64,000 nt of DNA from Vibrio atlanticus (GCF_024347315.1 NZ_AP025460.1:3162001-3226000), one strand, 5' to 3'; shown: positions 1 to 9,228, counted from the first letter of the stretch. The notes: generated by a model from the sequence alone, not told the origin. A program made the numbers and translations.

Positions 1-1372
1 TGCCACATAAAGCAATCGCAACACGCTTCTGCGCTTGGAACAGTTGAGAGTGAATGCCTTTCACTAGGCTTGATGTTTCACTCTTACGAATCACAGCCAC
101 TAAGCTCAAGCCAGAGTTTGCTTCTGAGATAAACTCAACCGGTGAGCTCTTGAGTTGTTGGTAGAATCCATAACAATGGTTCGGGTTCTTAGTCACACCA
201 GCACCCACCGCCGCAATCAGAGAGAAGCCTTCTTTAAGCTTAATTTCCGCTTCAATCGCGTGATCTTGTAGATATTCTAAAGCGCCACCAGCGATCTCTT
301 CTGTATAAGCAAGGCGCAAACAGTGCTGATCGGGTTCAAGCTCATAAGCAAGCGGCTCAAGTTGAGCTCGCTTAAGACCTTCAAGAACTTCACTTTCTAA
401 GCGGTCAAAATCATGGCCATGACCAAAGGTCAGCTGAACGATCAGAACTTCATCCAGAGAGGTAATGATTTTTGCGCCACGACCCGATGCCAGTACACGC
501 TCTATCTGTGTAGAGCCCGCCTCCGGCTGGTAGCTGCAGCGCAAGCTGAGATCCATAGCACTTTGAGCCACAGGCTGTAGCGTTCGGCTATGGAGCACTG
601 GAGCCGCCAGACGAGCGAGTTCACTCGCTTCATCAAGGCGAAGCAGAGGCAGTAAACACGCATCCGAAACCAAACGAGGGTCAGCGCTGTATACGCCCGC
701 CACGTCACTCCAAATCGTCACACGTTCAACTTCAGCCAAGGCGCCAATCACAGTTGCTGAGTAATCCGAGCCGTTACGACCTAGCAGTACCGTTTCGCCT
801 TCGCAGTTCTGAGCCATAAAGCCCGTAATCACCACTCGGCAATGCGTATGCTGAGCCAAAACTTCTTTAATCAGAGGATAAGCACGCGCGCGATCCACTT
901 CGGGTTGAGCACCCGCTTCTGCACGTAAAAAGGCACGCGCATCTTGAGCAACTGCTTGTAAGTCATGTTGGCACAACAGAGCGGCTAACAAACGTGAAGA
1001 CCAAACCTCACCGTGTCCTAACACCTGTGCTTTTTGCGATTCGCTTAGAGGAGCAGTTAGCTCACCCAAAGCAGTAAATTCTTGTTGAATAGTGGCCGTT
1101 AGCTGAGCCGCAGACTCACCTTCAAGCAGCGCTTCAATCAGCTCAAGTTGGAACTGACGAAGGGTTTGTAGACATTCGTGAGCAATACGGCCATCTTTGT
1201 CGAGCGCTTCAACAAACTCAATCAAGCGGTTAGTTGTTTTACCCGCAGCCGAAACAACCACTAAATCAGTTGCTGATGAGTATTCTCTAAGAATGTTGAC
1301 CACTCGTTGGTAACATTCAGGGTTCGCTAAGCTGCTGCCACCAAATTTATGTAGCTGGCGAAAGGTTGTCAT
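1..1372 (-). CDS. metL: Bifunctional aspartokinase II / homoserine dehydrogenase II, partial
   Basis: The frame opens at ATG 1372 and runs off the left edge, so about 457 codons are visible. The N-terminus MTTFRQLHKFGGSSLA holds the KFGGSS phosphate-binding motif of aspartokinases. The last visible stretch (QKRVAIALCG) enters the Rossmann fold of the fused homoserine dehydrogenase, so the kinase and ACT-like parts are present and most of the dehydrogenase is missing. The family phosphorylates aspartate and later reduces aspartate semialdehyde in the Met/Thr branch. It begins 2 bp after the metB stop, the usual metBL operon. That position next to metB, rather than thrB, favours MetL over ThrA. 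Expression should follow the MetJ-controlled promoter upstream of metB. Confidence 0.93.
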   Translation of the reverse strand, partial: MTTFRQLHKFGGSSLANPECYQRVVNILREYSSATDLVVVSAAGKTTNRLIEFVEALDKDGRIAHECLQTLRQFQLELIEALLEGESAAQLTATIQQEFTALGELTAPLSESQKAQVLGHGEVWSSRLLAALLCQHDLQAVAQDARAFLRAEAGAQPEVDRARAYPLIKEVLAQHTHCRVVITGFMAQNCEGETVLLGRNGSDYSATVIGALAEVERVTIWSDVAGVYSADPRLVSDACLLPLLRLDEASELARLAAPVLHSRTLQPVAQSAMDLSLRCSYQPEAGSTQIERVLASGRGAKIITSLDEVLIVQLTFGHGHDFDRLESEVLEGLKRAQLEPLAYELEPDQHCLRLAYTEEIAGGALEYLQDHAIEAEIKLKEGFSLIAAVGAGVTKNPNHCYGFYQQLKSSPVEFISEANSGLSLVAVIRKSETSSLVKGIHSQLFQAQKRVAIALCG

Positions 1373-1374
1373 TA

Positions 1375-2556
1375 TTAAACCTCCCCTTCTGCGATAAAGC
1401 CTTGTGTTTTTTCAAACGCTTGCTTGAGATCATCAATCAAGTCTTCTGCATCTTCAAGGCCAACAGAAAGGCGCAGTAATTGTTGAGAAACACCCGCTTC
1501 TGCCAATGCTTCTTCGCCCATAGCACGGTGAGTCATCGACGCTGGATGACAAATCAGGCTTTCAACACCGCCCAATGATTCCGCCAAAGAAAATAGCTCT
1601 AATTTATCCACAAAATATTTAAGTGCCTCGAATGAACCCGCAAATTCAAAGCTCAACATTGAGCCAAAACCTGATTGCTGTTTCTTGGCAATATCATGAC
1701 CCGGGTGTTCAGTCAGGCTTGGGTGGTAAATCGTACCCACCAGATCTTGTTGTTGCAGAGCCGTCAGAATTTCACGTGAGCTCTCTTCGTGAACACGCAT
1801 ACGCGCACCTAGCGTACGAATACCACGTAGCGTCATGTAGCTATCAAATGGTGTGCCGGTTGCACCAATACAGTTACCCCACCATGCTAGCTCTTCAGCG
1901 TGCTCTTCTGTCTTAGTAACTACAACACCACCAATGACATCTGAGTGTCCGTTGATGTATTTAGTGGTTGAGTGGATAACAAAATCCGCACCCAGCTCTA
2001 AAGGCTTTTGGAACACAGGCGTCAAAAACGTGTTGTCGACAGCAACCAGAGCACCTACTTCTTTCGCTTTACGGCAAGTTTCTGCAATATCAACCACACG
2101 AACCAATGGATTCGATGGCGTTTCGATTAAGATCAACTTTGGCTTAAGCGCGATCGCCGCATCCAGTGCAGCTTGATCCGATTGATCAACAAACAGAACT
2201 TTGAAGTCACCTTTGAGTGAACGTGTGTTAAACAGACGGTAAGTACCGCCATAGCAGTCGTGCGGTGCAATAATAAGATCATCGCCACCTAAGAAAGCGG
2301 ATACCCATAAGTTAAGTGCCGACGTACCACAGTTAGTGACAACCGCACCTTTACCAGACTCAAGCTCAAACAGTGCCGTTTCTAATAGACCGCGGTTTGG
2401 GTTACCAGAGCGGGTATAATCATACTTTGGCACTTCACCAAAAGCGGGAAACCCATAGTTAGTCGAAAGATAAATAGGTGGGACAACGGCATGGTGTTGC
2501 GTGTCTGACTCGATGCCAGTACGTACTGCGATGGTTGCTGGCTTCCGGCTGCTCAT
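1375..2556 (-). CDS. metB: Cystathionine gamma-synthase
   Basis: This PLP enzyme condenses O-succinylhomoserine with cysteine to cystathionine. The 393 residues are close to the 386 of the E. coli enzyme. The Schiff-base lysine lies in STTKYINGHSDVIGG (about K199), and the PLP-phosphate region reads YTRSGNPNR. The frame could open 12 codons earlier, but the start at MSSRKPATIAVRTG is preceded by AAGGAAG at good spacing and matches the family N-terminus. It is the first gene of metB-metL and divergent from metJ, with met boxes in the shared promoter region. Confidence 0.95.
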   Translation of the reverse strand: MSSRKPATIAVRTGIESDTQHHAVVPPIYLSTNYGFPAFGEVPKYDYTRSGNPNRGLLETALFELESGKGAVVTNCGTSALNLWVSAFLGGDDLIIAPHDCYGGTYRLFNTRSLKGDFKVLFVDQSDQAALDAAIALKPKLILIETPSNPLVRVVDIAETCRKAKEVGALVAVDNTFLTPVFQKPLELGADFVIHSTTKYINGHSDVIGGVVVTKTEEHAEELAWWGNCIGATGTPFDSYMTLRGIRTLGARMRVHEESSREILTALQQQDLVGTIYHPSLTEHPGHDIAKKQQSGFGSMLSFEFAGSFEALKYFVDKLELFSLAESLGGVESLICHPASMTHRAMGEEALAEAGVSQQLLRLSVGLEDAEDLIDDLKQAFEKTQGFIAEGEV

Positions 2557-2657
2557 AGGTGCTTCCTTACAAGTTTTGCGTCTGAGAATCACAGCTGCTT
2601 GTCGGCATTTTGTGGCTGTGTTAGATATATGTTACTCACTTTACTTTCATAAACGTG

Positions 2658-2689
2658 AGACGTCAACACTTCCGGACGTCTATATGTCT
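2658..2689. promoter_or_regulatory. MetJ operator: four abutting met boxes
   Basis: Four consecutive 8-mers fit the met box AGACGTCT: AGACGTCA, ACACTTCC, GGACGTCT, ATATGTCT. The first and third match best (7 of 8 each). A fifth, poorer unit (TAAACGTG) may precede at 2650-2657. MetJ dimers bind such head-to-tail arrays cooperatively with S-adenosylmethionine. The array lies between divergent metB and metJ and should repress both. Confidence 0.85.
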
Positions 2690-2764
2690 TTGCTTATGGC
2701 AGTAAATCCCGCTAAAATCAGCACTATTAATTTATTCTAACAACTAAAGTGATGAAGGTACGCA

Positions 2765-3085
2765 ATGGCCGACTGGAATGGTGAATACATAAGCCCATAT
2801 GCTGAGCATGGAAAGAAAAGCGAACAAGTAAAGAAAATTACAGTTTCTATCCCTCTAAAAGTGTTAAAGGTTCTTACTGACGAGCGCACTCGCCGCCAGA
2901 TCAATAACCTACGCCATGCAACAAACAGTGAGCTACTGTGCGAAGCCTTTCTACATGCGTACACAGGCCAACCACTGCCAACGGATGAAGACCTTCGTAA
3001 AGATCGTCCAGACGACATCCCGACTGAAGTCAAAAAACTGATGACAGAGATGGGCATCGAGTTCGAAGCGTTTGACGAAGAATAA
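2765..3085 (+). CDS. metJ: Methionine repressor MetJ
   Basis: This 106-residue ribbon-helix-helix repressor uses S-adenosylmethionine as corepressor. The DNA-contacting beta strand [20 protein letters not shown] (about residues 22-41) and the following [20 protein letters not shown] are the conserved core. The length equals the family norm of 104-106. It is divergent from metBL with the operator in between, so it probably represses itself as well as metBL. Its original terminator is interrupted by the IS element downstream. Confidence 0.96.
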   Translation: MADWNGEYISPYAEHGKKSEQVKKITVSIPLKVLKVLTDERTRRQINNLRHATNSELLCEAFLHAYTGQPLPTDEDLRKDRPDDIPTEVKKLMTEMGIEFEAFDEE

Positions 3086-3190
3086 AAACAACTCAGTCAC
3101 CGCCTTCATTATTGATTCGCTATAGCTGAACCCTATTTGTCACATCACCCACTACGTTATCTGTAGCTGCGCTGTGAATGATAGACATAA

Positions 3191-3211
3191 AAAAACCGAC
3201 TCCTATGAGTC
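3191..3211 (+). terminator. Left half of the metJ/maeB bidirectional terminator, disrupted
   Basis: Without the IS and one copy of the target duplication, the flanks rejoin as A-tract, CCGACTC, CTAT, GAGTCGG, T-tract: a symmetric hairpin able to stop metJ (+) and maeB (-). The IS begins right after GAGTC, so the left copy has lost GG and the T-tract that metJ needs. Only a 5-bp GACTC/GAGTC stem remains here. The first copy of the 12-bp target duplication is 3200-3211. Confidence 0.75.
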
Positions 3212-3231
3212 TAATGCCGTTCGGATAAGCA

Positions 3232-4554
3232 TTATTGCTTGAACCTGAACGGATATTTGGCTGGGACAAAGAGGACTGAACGTGGAAACGTTCGGTCCTT
3301 TCTTTTATCTGGAAGAATGAAGTGACTCAAACTGTCTCTCATCCTTTTCAGTTTTACAGGTAGAGTTCCGTCTGGACTTAAAGCTAACCAACGTAATTGC
3401 GCATCAATAAGGTTAATTGCGGCGGTAAAACTGACCCTAGTCGCTCGAACCCCGGCTTCTGAAGCTATCTTAACCATCTCTAATCGCACTAAGTTATAGG
3501 CAAGTAATACGCCCCACAGCTCTTGCTTCACACCGGCAGAAAAACGACTTCGTAAAGTGACGTGACTTTGCAGTTGAGTCTGTTTAATTTCACCATAACC
3601 TTCTTCTATCTCCCAGCGTTGCCAATAAATACGCAGCAGGCTTTCTAGCGAGTATCTACTAGGGTCTGTAAGTGAAGTAATAAAACCTTTTATCTCACCT
3701 TTTGGCTCTTGATATAGGACTAATCTGGCTTCCCAACGTGCGGGTAAATTCGGATTCTGCCGTTGAGCTTGAGGAGAGATGGGCATTGAGATGAGCATGT
3801 CGTTCTCCGCATATTTCTCCAACACTTCATAGCGTAGCTTACGCTTTGCAGGCATTAACCAGTGAGCATTTTCCGCACTCTCTTGCCACGACAACAAGAG
3901 GTCTGCCGAGAAATAACAACGATCAAATAAGGTCAATGAATGTGCGGGGATATCATTGAATAGGCGCTTAGCTAAGGTCGTTTCACCGACATGACAGCCA
4001 TCAAAAGCCGCCCCCATAATCATTCGAGTTTCTGTTGACATCAAAGCGACTAAACGAAGTTGAGGGTAAGGTTTCAATTTTTTAGAGATGAACCCAAATT
4101 CTTCAGCGTTCTCTGGGGAATCTTGGCACCTAAATGTTGTCCCATCGACAGCAAGAACATTAAGCTCTAAGTCTTTGTCTTGTTGAAGGATATCTCCATT
4201 CCAAGCCTTTACCGTTGTGTGAAACAGAGCCGCTAACGGACTCTCATCTAGACGTCGGCGTGAATCAGTTAGGACACTGGGTGCAACACGAGACCAGCTA
4301 TCTTCAGGTTTAGGCTGAAGTGCAATGTCTAATGAACTGCACACCTCTTTGATAGACATGTTGCGTTGCAGCCCCATCCAAATAACTAACCAGACAGCTT
4401 GCTGAGCGGGAAGCCGACGTCGTCTTATGCTCGCTTTATTGGTTTCAAGAAGAGCTTGTTCTATCCACTCAATCTGAATGGCGTCGACAACAGATTCATA
4501 ATTGTCGGCATCTTCAATGGTCTCGTGTGCCATTGCTAATTCTTGTTCAAGCAT
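3232..4554 (-). CDS. IS4-family DDE transposase
   Basis: This 440-residue DDE transposase is not frameshifted. The catalytic aspartates are probably D137 (LAVDGTTFR) and D211 (LTLFDRCYF). The third acidic residue lies in a perfect IS4 signature Y-(2)-R-(3)-E-(6)-K: Y310, R313, E317, K324 in IYWQRWEIEEGYGEIK. An IS4-type N-terminal domain precedes (RRRRLPAQQAVWLVIWMGL). ATG 4554 has no clear Shine-Dalgarno and directly follows a hairpin with a U-tract. The ATG at 4533 is a possible alternative start. Confidence 0.94.
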   Translation of the reverse strand: MLEQELAMAHETIEDADNYESVVDAIQIEWIEQALLETNKASIRRRRLPAQQAVWLVIWMGLQRNMSIKEVCSSLDIALQPKPEDSWSRVAPSVLTDSRRRLDESPLAALFHTTVKAWNGDILQQDKDLELNVLAVDGTTFRCQDSPENAEEFGFISKKLKPYPQLRLVALMSTETRMIMGAAFDGCHVGETTLAKRLFNDIPAHSLTLFDRCYFSADLLLSWQESAENAHWLMPAKRKLRYEVLEKYAENDMLISMPISPQAQRQNPNLPARWEARLVLYQEPKGEIKGFITSLTDPSRYSLESLLRIYWQRWEIEEGYGEIKQTQLQSHVTLRSRFSAGVKQELWGVLLAYNLVRLEMVKIASEAGVRATRVSFTAAINLIDAQLRWLALSPDGTLPVKLKRMRDSLSHFILPDKRKDRTFPRSVLFVPAKYPFRFKQ

Positions 4555-4588
4555 AAAAAAATCCCCATCAACGTTGTTGATGGGGATT
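4555..4588 (-). terminator. Hairpin plus U-tract abutting the transposase start
   Basis: Two perfect 13-nt arms (AATCCCCATCAAC and its complement) with a 3-nt loop are followed, in the transposase direction, by six U residues that run directly into the transposase ATG. This is a rho-independent terminator by form. It would stop read-through from outside, and in any longer transcript it would hide the initiation region. Several IS elements shield their transposase in this way. Confidence 0.7.
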
Positions 4589-4636
4589 ATCTGCTAACTG
4601 CAAGATCGTTCAAGTCTTCTTAAACGATCGGCATTA

Positions 4637-4656
4637 CTCCTATGAGTCGGTTTTTT
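4637..4656 (-). terminator. Right half of the disrupted metJ/maeB terminator
   Basis: The second copy of the target duplication (4637-4648) is followed by GG and TTTTTT. For maeB transcripts (minus strand) the stem is now cut after CCGACTCATAGGAG and the T-tract lies on the far side of the IS, so the original hairpin cannot form as before. Confidence 0.65.
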
Positions 4657-4697
4657 ATTATTCTTTTTCGCTCAATAGAGCAACAGCTATTAAGGCA

Positions 4698-6005
4698 TTA
4701 AGCCATATAGTTGGCAGGCATCTCAATTCGAGCAACGCCAGACTCAACAGCCGCTTCAGCAACTGCTTTTGCAACGCGAGGAAGCAGACGCGGGTCCATT
4801 GGCTTAGGAATGATGTAACCCTTACCGAACTCCAGTGCAGTCTCGCCCGCAGCTGCCAGTACTTCAGCTGGAACTTCTTCTTTTGCTAACTCACGAATCG
4901 CTTTAACCGCCGCTAGCTTCATTTCGTCATTGATTTCGCTCGCACGCACGTCTAGTGCACCACGGAAAATGAATGGGAAACAAAGTACGTTGTTTACTTG
5001 GTTTGGGTAATCACTACGGCCAGTACCCATGATTAGGTCAGAACGAACTTCATGTGCGAGCTCAGGCTTGATCTCTGGATCTGGGTTTGAACATGCAAAC
5101 ACAACAGGCTTATCAGCCATCAGCGTAAGTGCCTTAGCTGGTAGCAGATTAGGACCCGATACACCCAAGAACAGGTCAGCGCCTTCGATAACATCTTCAA
5201 GCGTGCGCTTGTCGGTGTTATTTGCGAACAGCTCTTTATATTCATTCAAGTCATCACGACGAGTGTGGATCACACCTTTACGGTCAAGCATGTAGATCTT
5301 CTCACGCTGAGCGCCACACTTAATCAGTAGCTCCATACAAGCAACCGCTGCTGCGCCAGCACCTAAACAAACGATCTTACACTCTTCCAGTTTCTTACCT
5401 TGAAGCTCGATCGCGTTAAGCATACCCGCTGCCGTTACAATCGCAGTACCGTGTTGATCATCATGGAAAACAGGTACATCACAACGCTCAATCAGGCGAC
5501 GCTCGATTTCAAAACAGTCTGGTGCTTTGATGTCTTCTAGGTTAATACCACCAAATGTATCTGCAATATTCGCAACCGTATCAACGAACTCATCGATTGT
5601 GCGGTGTTTTACTTCAATATCGATAGAATCTAAACCAGCAAAACGCTTAAACAGTAGCGCTTTACCTTCCATAACTGGTTTAGAAGCAATAGGACCAAGA
5701 TTACCTAAGCCAAGAATTGCAGTACCGTTAGAGATAACTGCAACCATGTTGCCTTTACCTGTGTACTTATAAACATTATCGACATTCTGTGCGATCTCGC
5801 GAACAGGCTCAGCTACGCCAGGGCTGTATGCCAGTGCTAGGTCTTCTGCAGAGTTTGCAGGCTTCGTCAGTTCTACGGCAATTTTGCCTGGAATTGGGAA
5901 CTCATGATAATCAAGAGCTTGCTGACGGAATTGTTCTTGAGGCGATAACGATTTTTCAGATGATAACGCTTGAGAGGATTGATCTTGGCGGCTGTCTTCA
6001 GACAT
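4698..6005 (-). CDS. maeB: Malic enzyme (oxaloacetate-decarboxylating malate dehydrogenase), short form
   Basis: This enzyme decarboxylates malate to pyruvate with reduction of NAD(P)+. Visible are the malic enzyme N-domain ([15 protein letters not shown]), the metal/substrate motif [18 protein letters not shown] and the dinucleotide-binding [13 protein letters not shown]. At 435 residues it lacks the C-terminal phosphotransacetylase-like domain of E. coli MaeB, the norm for the short bacterial form. A polar, Ser/Gln-rich extension of about 25 residues precedes the conserved domain. The symbol is assigned by similarity, and cofactor preference cannot be read here. It converges on metJ across the IS. 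Confidence 0.88.
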   Translation of the reverse strand: MSEDSRQDQSSQALSSEKSLSPQEQFRQQALDYHEFPIPGKIAVELTKPANSAEDLALAYSPGVAEPVREIAQNVDNVYKYTGKGNMVAVISNGTAILGLGNLGPIASKPVMEGKALLFKRFAGLDSIDIEVKHRTIDEFVDTVANIADTFGGINLEDIKAPDCFEIERRLIERCDVPVFHDDQHGTAIVTAAGMLNAIELQGKKLEECKIVCLGAGAAAVACMELLIKCGAQREKIYMLDRKGVIHTRRDDLNEYKELFANNTDKRTLEDVIEGADLFLGVSGPNLLPAKALTLMADKPVVFACSNPDPEIKPELAHEVRSDLIMGTGRSDYPNQVNNVLCFPFIFRGALDVRASEINDEMKLAAVKAIRELAKEEVPAEVLAAAGETALEFGKGYIIPKPMDPRLLPRVAKAVAEAAVESGVARIEMPANYMA

Positions 6006-6291
6006 AGGTGTAGGTTCCTAGGATATTATTATTTGGGGGATCTTGTTCATGTTAATGGATGTACTTCAAAGTTCCTAGGTGGTTGAAGCATCTGTATCAT
6101 TAAAAAACGAGATTTCACTACTAATAAGACCAGTGGGCAGTTGAAATTACTGTCGCCTGCTCAACTTTAGAGCGAATTTCGAGGAAGGAGTGTTGGGGTA
6201 AGCGATGAAATAAAATTTACGCCAGTAACCTACCACTTTAAATGAGCTAATAATGAAATACGATTCAGTATTTTTTCAAATTTCAGGCAAC
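6006..6291. other. Upstream region of maeB
   Basis: These 286 bp hold the start of the maeB transcript and the spacer before the rpmE terminator. I see no open frame with coding character, no repeat and no clear operator. The core CCTAGG occurs at 6018-6023 and again near 6075, without an obvious meaning. Confidence 0.4.
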
Positions 6292-6318
6292 AAAAAAGGA
6301 CACCGAAGTGTCCTTTTT
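6292..6318 (-). terminator. rpmE terminator
   Basis: AAAAAAGGACAC, CGAA, GTGTCCTTTTT forms a tetraloop hairpin with A/T tracts on both sides, 19 bp after the rpmE stop codon. Confidence 0.9.
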
Positions 6319-6336
6319 ATGTCTAAATAGCGAGAA

Positions 6337-6555
6337 TTACTTCTTGCTAGAAAGAGCACCGAAACGCTTGTTGAAGCGATCAACACGGCCGCCTGTATCT
6401 ACGATACGTTGCTTACCAGTGTAGAACGGGTGACATTTGTCACATACGTCTAGGTGGATTGATTCTTTTGCTAGCGTTGAGTTGAACTCAAATGTGTTGC
6501 CGCAAGAACAAGTTGCAGAAACTGCTTTGTATTCTGGGTGGATACCAACTTTCAT
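6337..6555 (-). CDS. rpmE: 50S ribosomal protein L31, zinc-binding (C+) type
   Basis: This 72-residue large-subunit protein has the family opening MKVGIHPEY and four zinc-ligand cysteines (C16, C18, C38, C41 in TCSCG and DVCDKC), so it is the C+ form. The zinc-free paralogue is usually the one induced by zinc starvation. It is monocistronic with its own promoter and terminator. The roughly 115-nt leader is long for a ribosomal protein gene and could hold an autoregulatory structure. Confidence 0.97.
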   Translation of the reverse strand: MKVGIHPEYKAVSATCSCGNTFEFNSTLAKESIHLDVCDKCHPFYTGKQRIVDTGGRVDRFNKRFGALSSKK

Positions 6556-6680
6556 GGGAAAACCTCAATTAGGCCGCGTCGCCATCCGATTCTAAGCCGG
6601 ACACCACACGTAGTTAAAAAATAAATAAAGACACCGCTGTATCACTAAACCGCGATAAAGCCATACCTTTAAGGCGCAGT

Positions 6681-6709
6681 ATAGTAATGAATCTGTGAGG
6701 TAGGATCAA
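6681..6709 (-). promoter_or_regulatory. Probable rpmE promoter
   Basis: Read on the minus strand, TTGATC (6704-6709) and TACTAT (6681-6686) are 17 bp apart, a fair sigma-70 pair. A start just downstream would give a leader of about 115 nt containing a GTCCGG...CGGAT inverted repeat. The 330-bp gap between rpmE and priA holds nothing else I can support. Confidence 0.45.
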
Positions 6710-6885
6710 CTGATTTGATACATTTTTCACCAACACTGTCCTTAAACCTTCTATTAAGCGTTATTTTCTGGCTCCAGTAGCATTCAAGCCTCAAGTAAGC
6801 TCTGTCATCTAAACTGCTCCTCGAATTTAACGCCCTTATCCATTAGACTGTTCGCTCTCGTCAACTCAGATAAAGCCGTCCCTTT

Positions 6886-9087
6886 ATGCGTCCAATGATT
6901 GCCCGTGTGGCACTGCCTGTTCCACTCGACAAGCAGTTCGATTACAAGATTCCTAGCCACCTATTTCCGATTATTGGCGGTCGAGTCTCTGTGCCTTTTG
7001 GACGACAAACCTTAACAGGCATTGTTACGGCTCTGGTTAACGAATCTGAATTCGAGTTAGACAAACTCAAGCCCATTAAAGCCTTACTAGACAACCAACC
7101 CGTTTGGCCGGAATCGGTCTACTCACTCTTGGTATGGTGCAGCCAGTTCTATCAGTATCCACTAGGTGAAACCTTGGCCAACGCACTACCAAGCGCCTTA
7201 CGAAAGGGCAAAGCGGCCGACTTCGCGACGCTTGTTGAATGGCAACTGACCTCGTCAGGTAGAGATCAACTGATGCAGGGCTTTGGCCGTGCCGTCAAAC
7301 AAGCCAAAGTAATGCACATGCTTGAGCACGGCCCAGTTCCCCATCAAGAATTCATTGATGAAGAAGTGGGCAGCGCGGTACTTAAGACGTTGGAAGAGAA
7401 AGGCTGGGTTGAATCAGTAGAGAAAAAGCCGAAGCGCCAGCCGTGGCCAGTTGAGCTCGAAAACGATCAAGATAAGCCAAAACTCAATGAAGAACAGGCT
7501 ATAGCAATAGCGACAGTAAATAGTCAAACCGACTTTGGTTGCTTCTTGCTAGAGGGTGTAACTGGCTCAGGTAAGACCGAAGTCTACCTGAATATGATCA
7601 AGCCGATTCTCGACCAAGGTAAACAAGCGTTAGTGTTAGTGCCCGAGATCGGTCTAACCCCTCAAACGATTAACCGCTTTAAGCGACGCTTTAATGTTCC
7701 AGTTGAGGTTATCCATTCTGGTTTAAACGATTCTGAGCGACTAAATGCTTGGTTGTCGGCGCGTGATAAAATAGCGGGCATTGTGATCGGTACTCGTTCA
7801 GCTCTGTTCACACCGTTCGCGGATCTGGGCATTATTATTGTCGATGAAGAGCACGACGCCTCTTATAAGCAGCAAGATAGCCTACGCTACCACGCTCGTG
7901 ATGTTGCCATCATGCGTGCTCATAAAGCGCAGATTCCGGTTGTGTTAGGCTCGGCGACTCCGGCCTTTGAAACGCTGCACAACGCTCAGATCGGTAAATA
8001 CAGTTACCTCACCCTGACCTCACGCGCAGGTGTCGCGCTGCCGACCACCAATAAAGTGTTGGACGTTAAGGGTGAATATCTAGAAAGTGGCTTGTCTGCG
8101 TCGTTGATTGCTGAAATGCAAAGACACCTCAAAGCAGGCAACCAAGTGATGTTGTTCCTCAATCGTCGTGGGTTTTCTCCCGCATTAATGTGTCACGATT
8201 GTGGTTGGACAGCAGAATGTAAGCGTTGTGATGCCTACTACACCTATCATCAATACAGCAATGAGATGCGCTGCCACCACTGTGGCTCACAGCAGAATAT
8301 CGTGCATCATTGCCAAGGTTGTGGTTCAGCGAACTTAGTAACCGTGGGGGTTGGTACCGAACAGTTAGAGGCTCAACTGGGTCAACTATTCCCTGAATAC
8401 AAAACCATTCGCATTGACCGAGACAGCACTCGCCGCAAAGGTAGTTTAGAAAGCGCGTTAGAATCGATTCGTAAAGGTGAATACCAAATTCTGATTGGTA
8501 CACAGATGCTTGCTAAAGGGCATCACTTCCCAGATGTCACACTTGTGGCATTGCTGGACGTTGATGCCTCTTTATATAGCAGTGACTTCCGCGCCTCTGA
8601 GCGATTGGCCCAATTGTTTACTCAAGTCGCCGGTCGAGCAGGACGAGCCAGTAAGCCGGGGGAAGTGATCTTACAAACTCACCATCCAGAACACGGCTTA
8701 TTACAGGCATTACTGCACAAAAACTACAACCACTTTGCTCAGACTGCATTAGCAGAGCGTAAACAAGCGATGTTGCCGCCTTATACCTTCATGACTCTGT
8801 TTAGAGCGGAAGCCAATGACACTCGCTTAGTGGAAGAGTTTTTGCGTCAAGTGCGCCACACATTGGAATCGCATCCGTTATTTGACCAATATTGTATGGT
8901 GCTAGGGCCAACCCCTGCACCACTAGCCAAACGAGCAGGTAAATCTCGCTGGCAGCTTATTTTACAAACACAGACTCGCTCGTTGATGCAAAAGCTATTA
9001 ATGAGCGCCAAGCCAGCAATCAATATGTTACCCGCTGCGAAAAAAGTCCGTTGGTCACTCGATATTGAGCCGCAAGATCTGAGCTAA
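6886..9087 (+). CDS. priA: Primosomal replication restart helicase PriA
   Basis: This 3'-5' DNA helicase recognises stalled or collapsed forks and reloads the replisome. Its 733 residues match E. coli (732). The N-terminal 3'-DNA-binding region comes first, then Walker A GVTGSGKT (224-231), the DEEH box (320-323), a cluster of eight zinc-binding cysteines (about 437-480: MCHDCG, ECKRC, RCHHCG, HCQGCG) and the helicase C lobe with VAGRAGRA. The start at MRPMIARVALPVPLDKQFDY fits the family. It stands alone between divergent rpmE and cytR. Confidence 0.97.
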   Translation: MRPMIARVALPVPLDKQFDYKIPSHLFPIIGGRVSVPFGRQTLTGIVTALVNESEFELDKLKPIKALLDNQPVWPESVYSLLVWCSQFYQYPLGETLANALPSALRKGKAADFATLVEWQLTSSGRDQLMQGFGRAVKQAKVMHMLEHGPVPHQEFIDEEVGSAVLKTLEEKGWVESVEKKPKRQPWPVELENDQDKPKLNEEQAIAIATVNSQTDFGCFLLEGVTGSGKTEVYLNMIKPILDQGKQALVLVPEIGLTPQTINRFKRRFNVPVEVIHSGLNDSERLNAWLSARDKIAGIVIGTRSALFTPFADLGIIIVDEEHDASYKQQDSLRYHARDVAIMRAHKAQIPVVLGSATPAFETLHNAQIGKYSYLTLTSRAGVALPTTNKVLDVKGEYLESGLSASLIAEMQRHLKAGNQVMLFLNRRGFSPALMCHDCGWTAECKRCDAYYTYHQYSNEMRCHHCGSQQNIVHHCQGCGSANLVTVGVGTEQLEAQLGQLFPEYKTIRIDRDSTRRKGSLESALESIRKGEYQILIGTQMLAKGHHFPDVTLVALLDVDASLYSSDFRASERLAQLFTQVAGRAGRASKPGEVILQTHHPEHGLLQALLHKNYNHFAQTALAERKQAMLPPYTFMTLFRAEANDTRLVEEFLRQVRHTLESHPLFDQYCMVLGPTPAPLAKRAGKSRWQLILQTQTRSLMQKLLMSAKPAINMLPAAKKVRWSLDIEPQDLS

Positions 9088-9141
9088 ACCCACTTGGGTT
9101 AAAACTAATGATAAGTTTGTTCACAAATATTTCATATTTCT

Positions 9142-9157
9142 CGTGAGCAACTTCACA
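9142..9157 (+). promoter_or_regulatory. CRP-type site upstream of cytR
   Basis: CGTGA-GCAACT-TCACA matches the CRP palindrome TGTGA-N6-TCACA at nine of ten positions. It lies about 170 bp before cytR. CytR acts with CRP at its targets, so cAMP-CRP control of cytR is plausible. TGTGA at 9175 suggests a weaker second half-site. Confidence 0.6.
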
Positions 9158-9228
9158 CTAGTCATGTGATTTTTGTTAATCTAGCCGTAACTTTACATGG
9201 GTGAAACGAATAAAATATTGCAATAAAA

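Larger units (their letters stand above)
3212..4636 (-). mobile_element. IS4-family insertion sequence, apparently intact
   Basis: The 1425-bp element is bounded by imperfect terminal inverted repeats: TAATGCCGTTCGGATAAG at the left, and TAATGCCGATCGTTTAAG read inward from the right. It is flanked by the 12-bp direct repeat CTCCTATGAGTC (3200-3211 and 4637-4648), a duplication length usual for IS4-type elements. One full-length transposase fills it. Each end also carries a subterminal inverted repeat (CCGTTC 3217-3222 with GAACGG 3247-3252; GATCGTT 4604-4610 with AACGATC 4623-4629). The identical duplication copies suggest a recent insertion. I cannot name the IS without a database. Confidence 0.93.

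Noticed and set aside
2737..3057. 106-residue minus-strand frame opposite metJ
   Set aside because: It lies on the other strand of a clear metJ gene, and its translation has no family resemblance.
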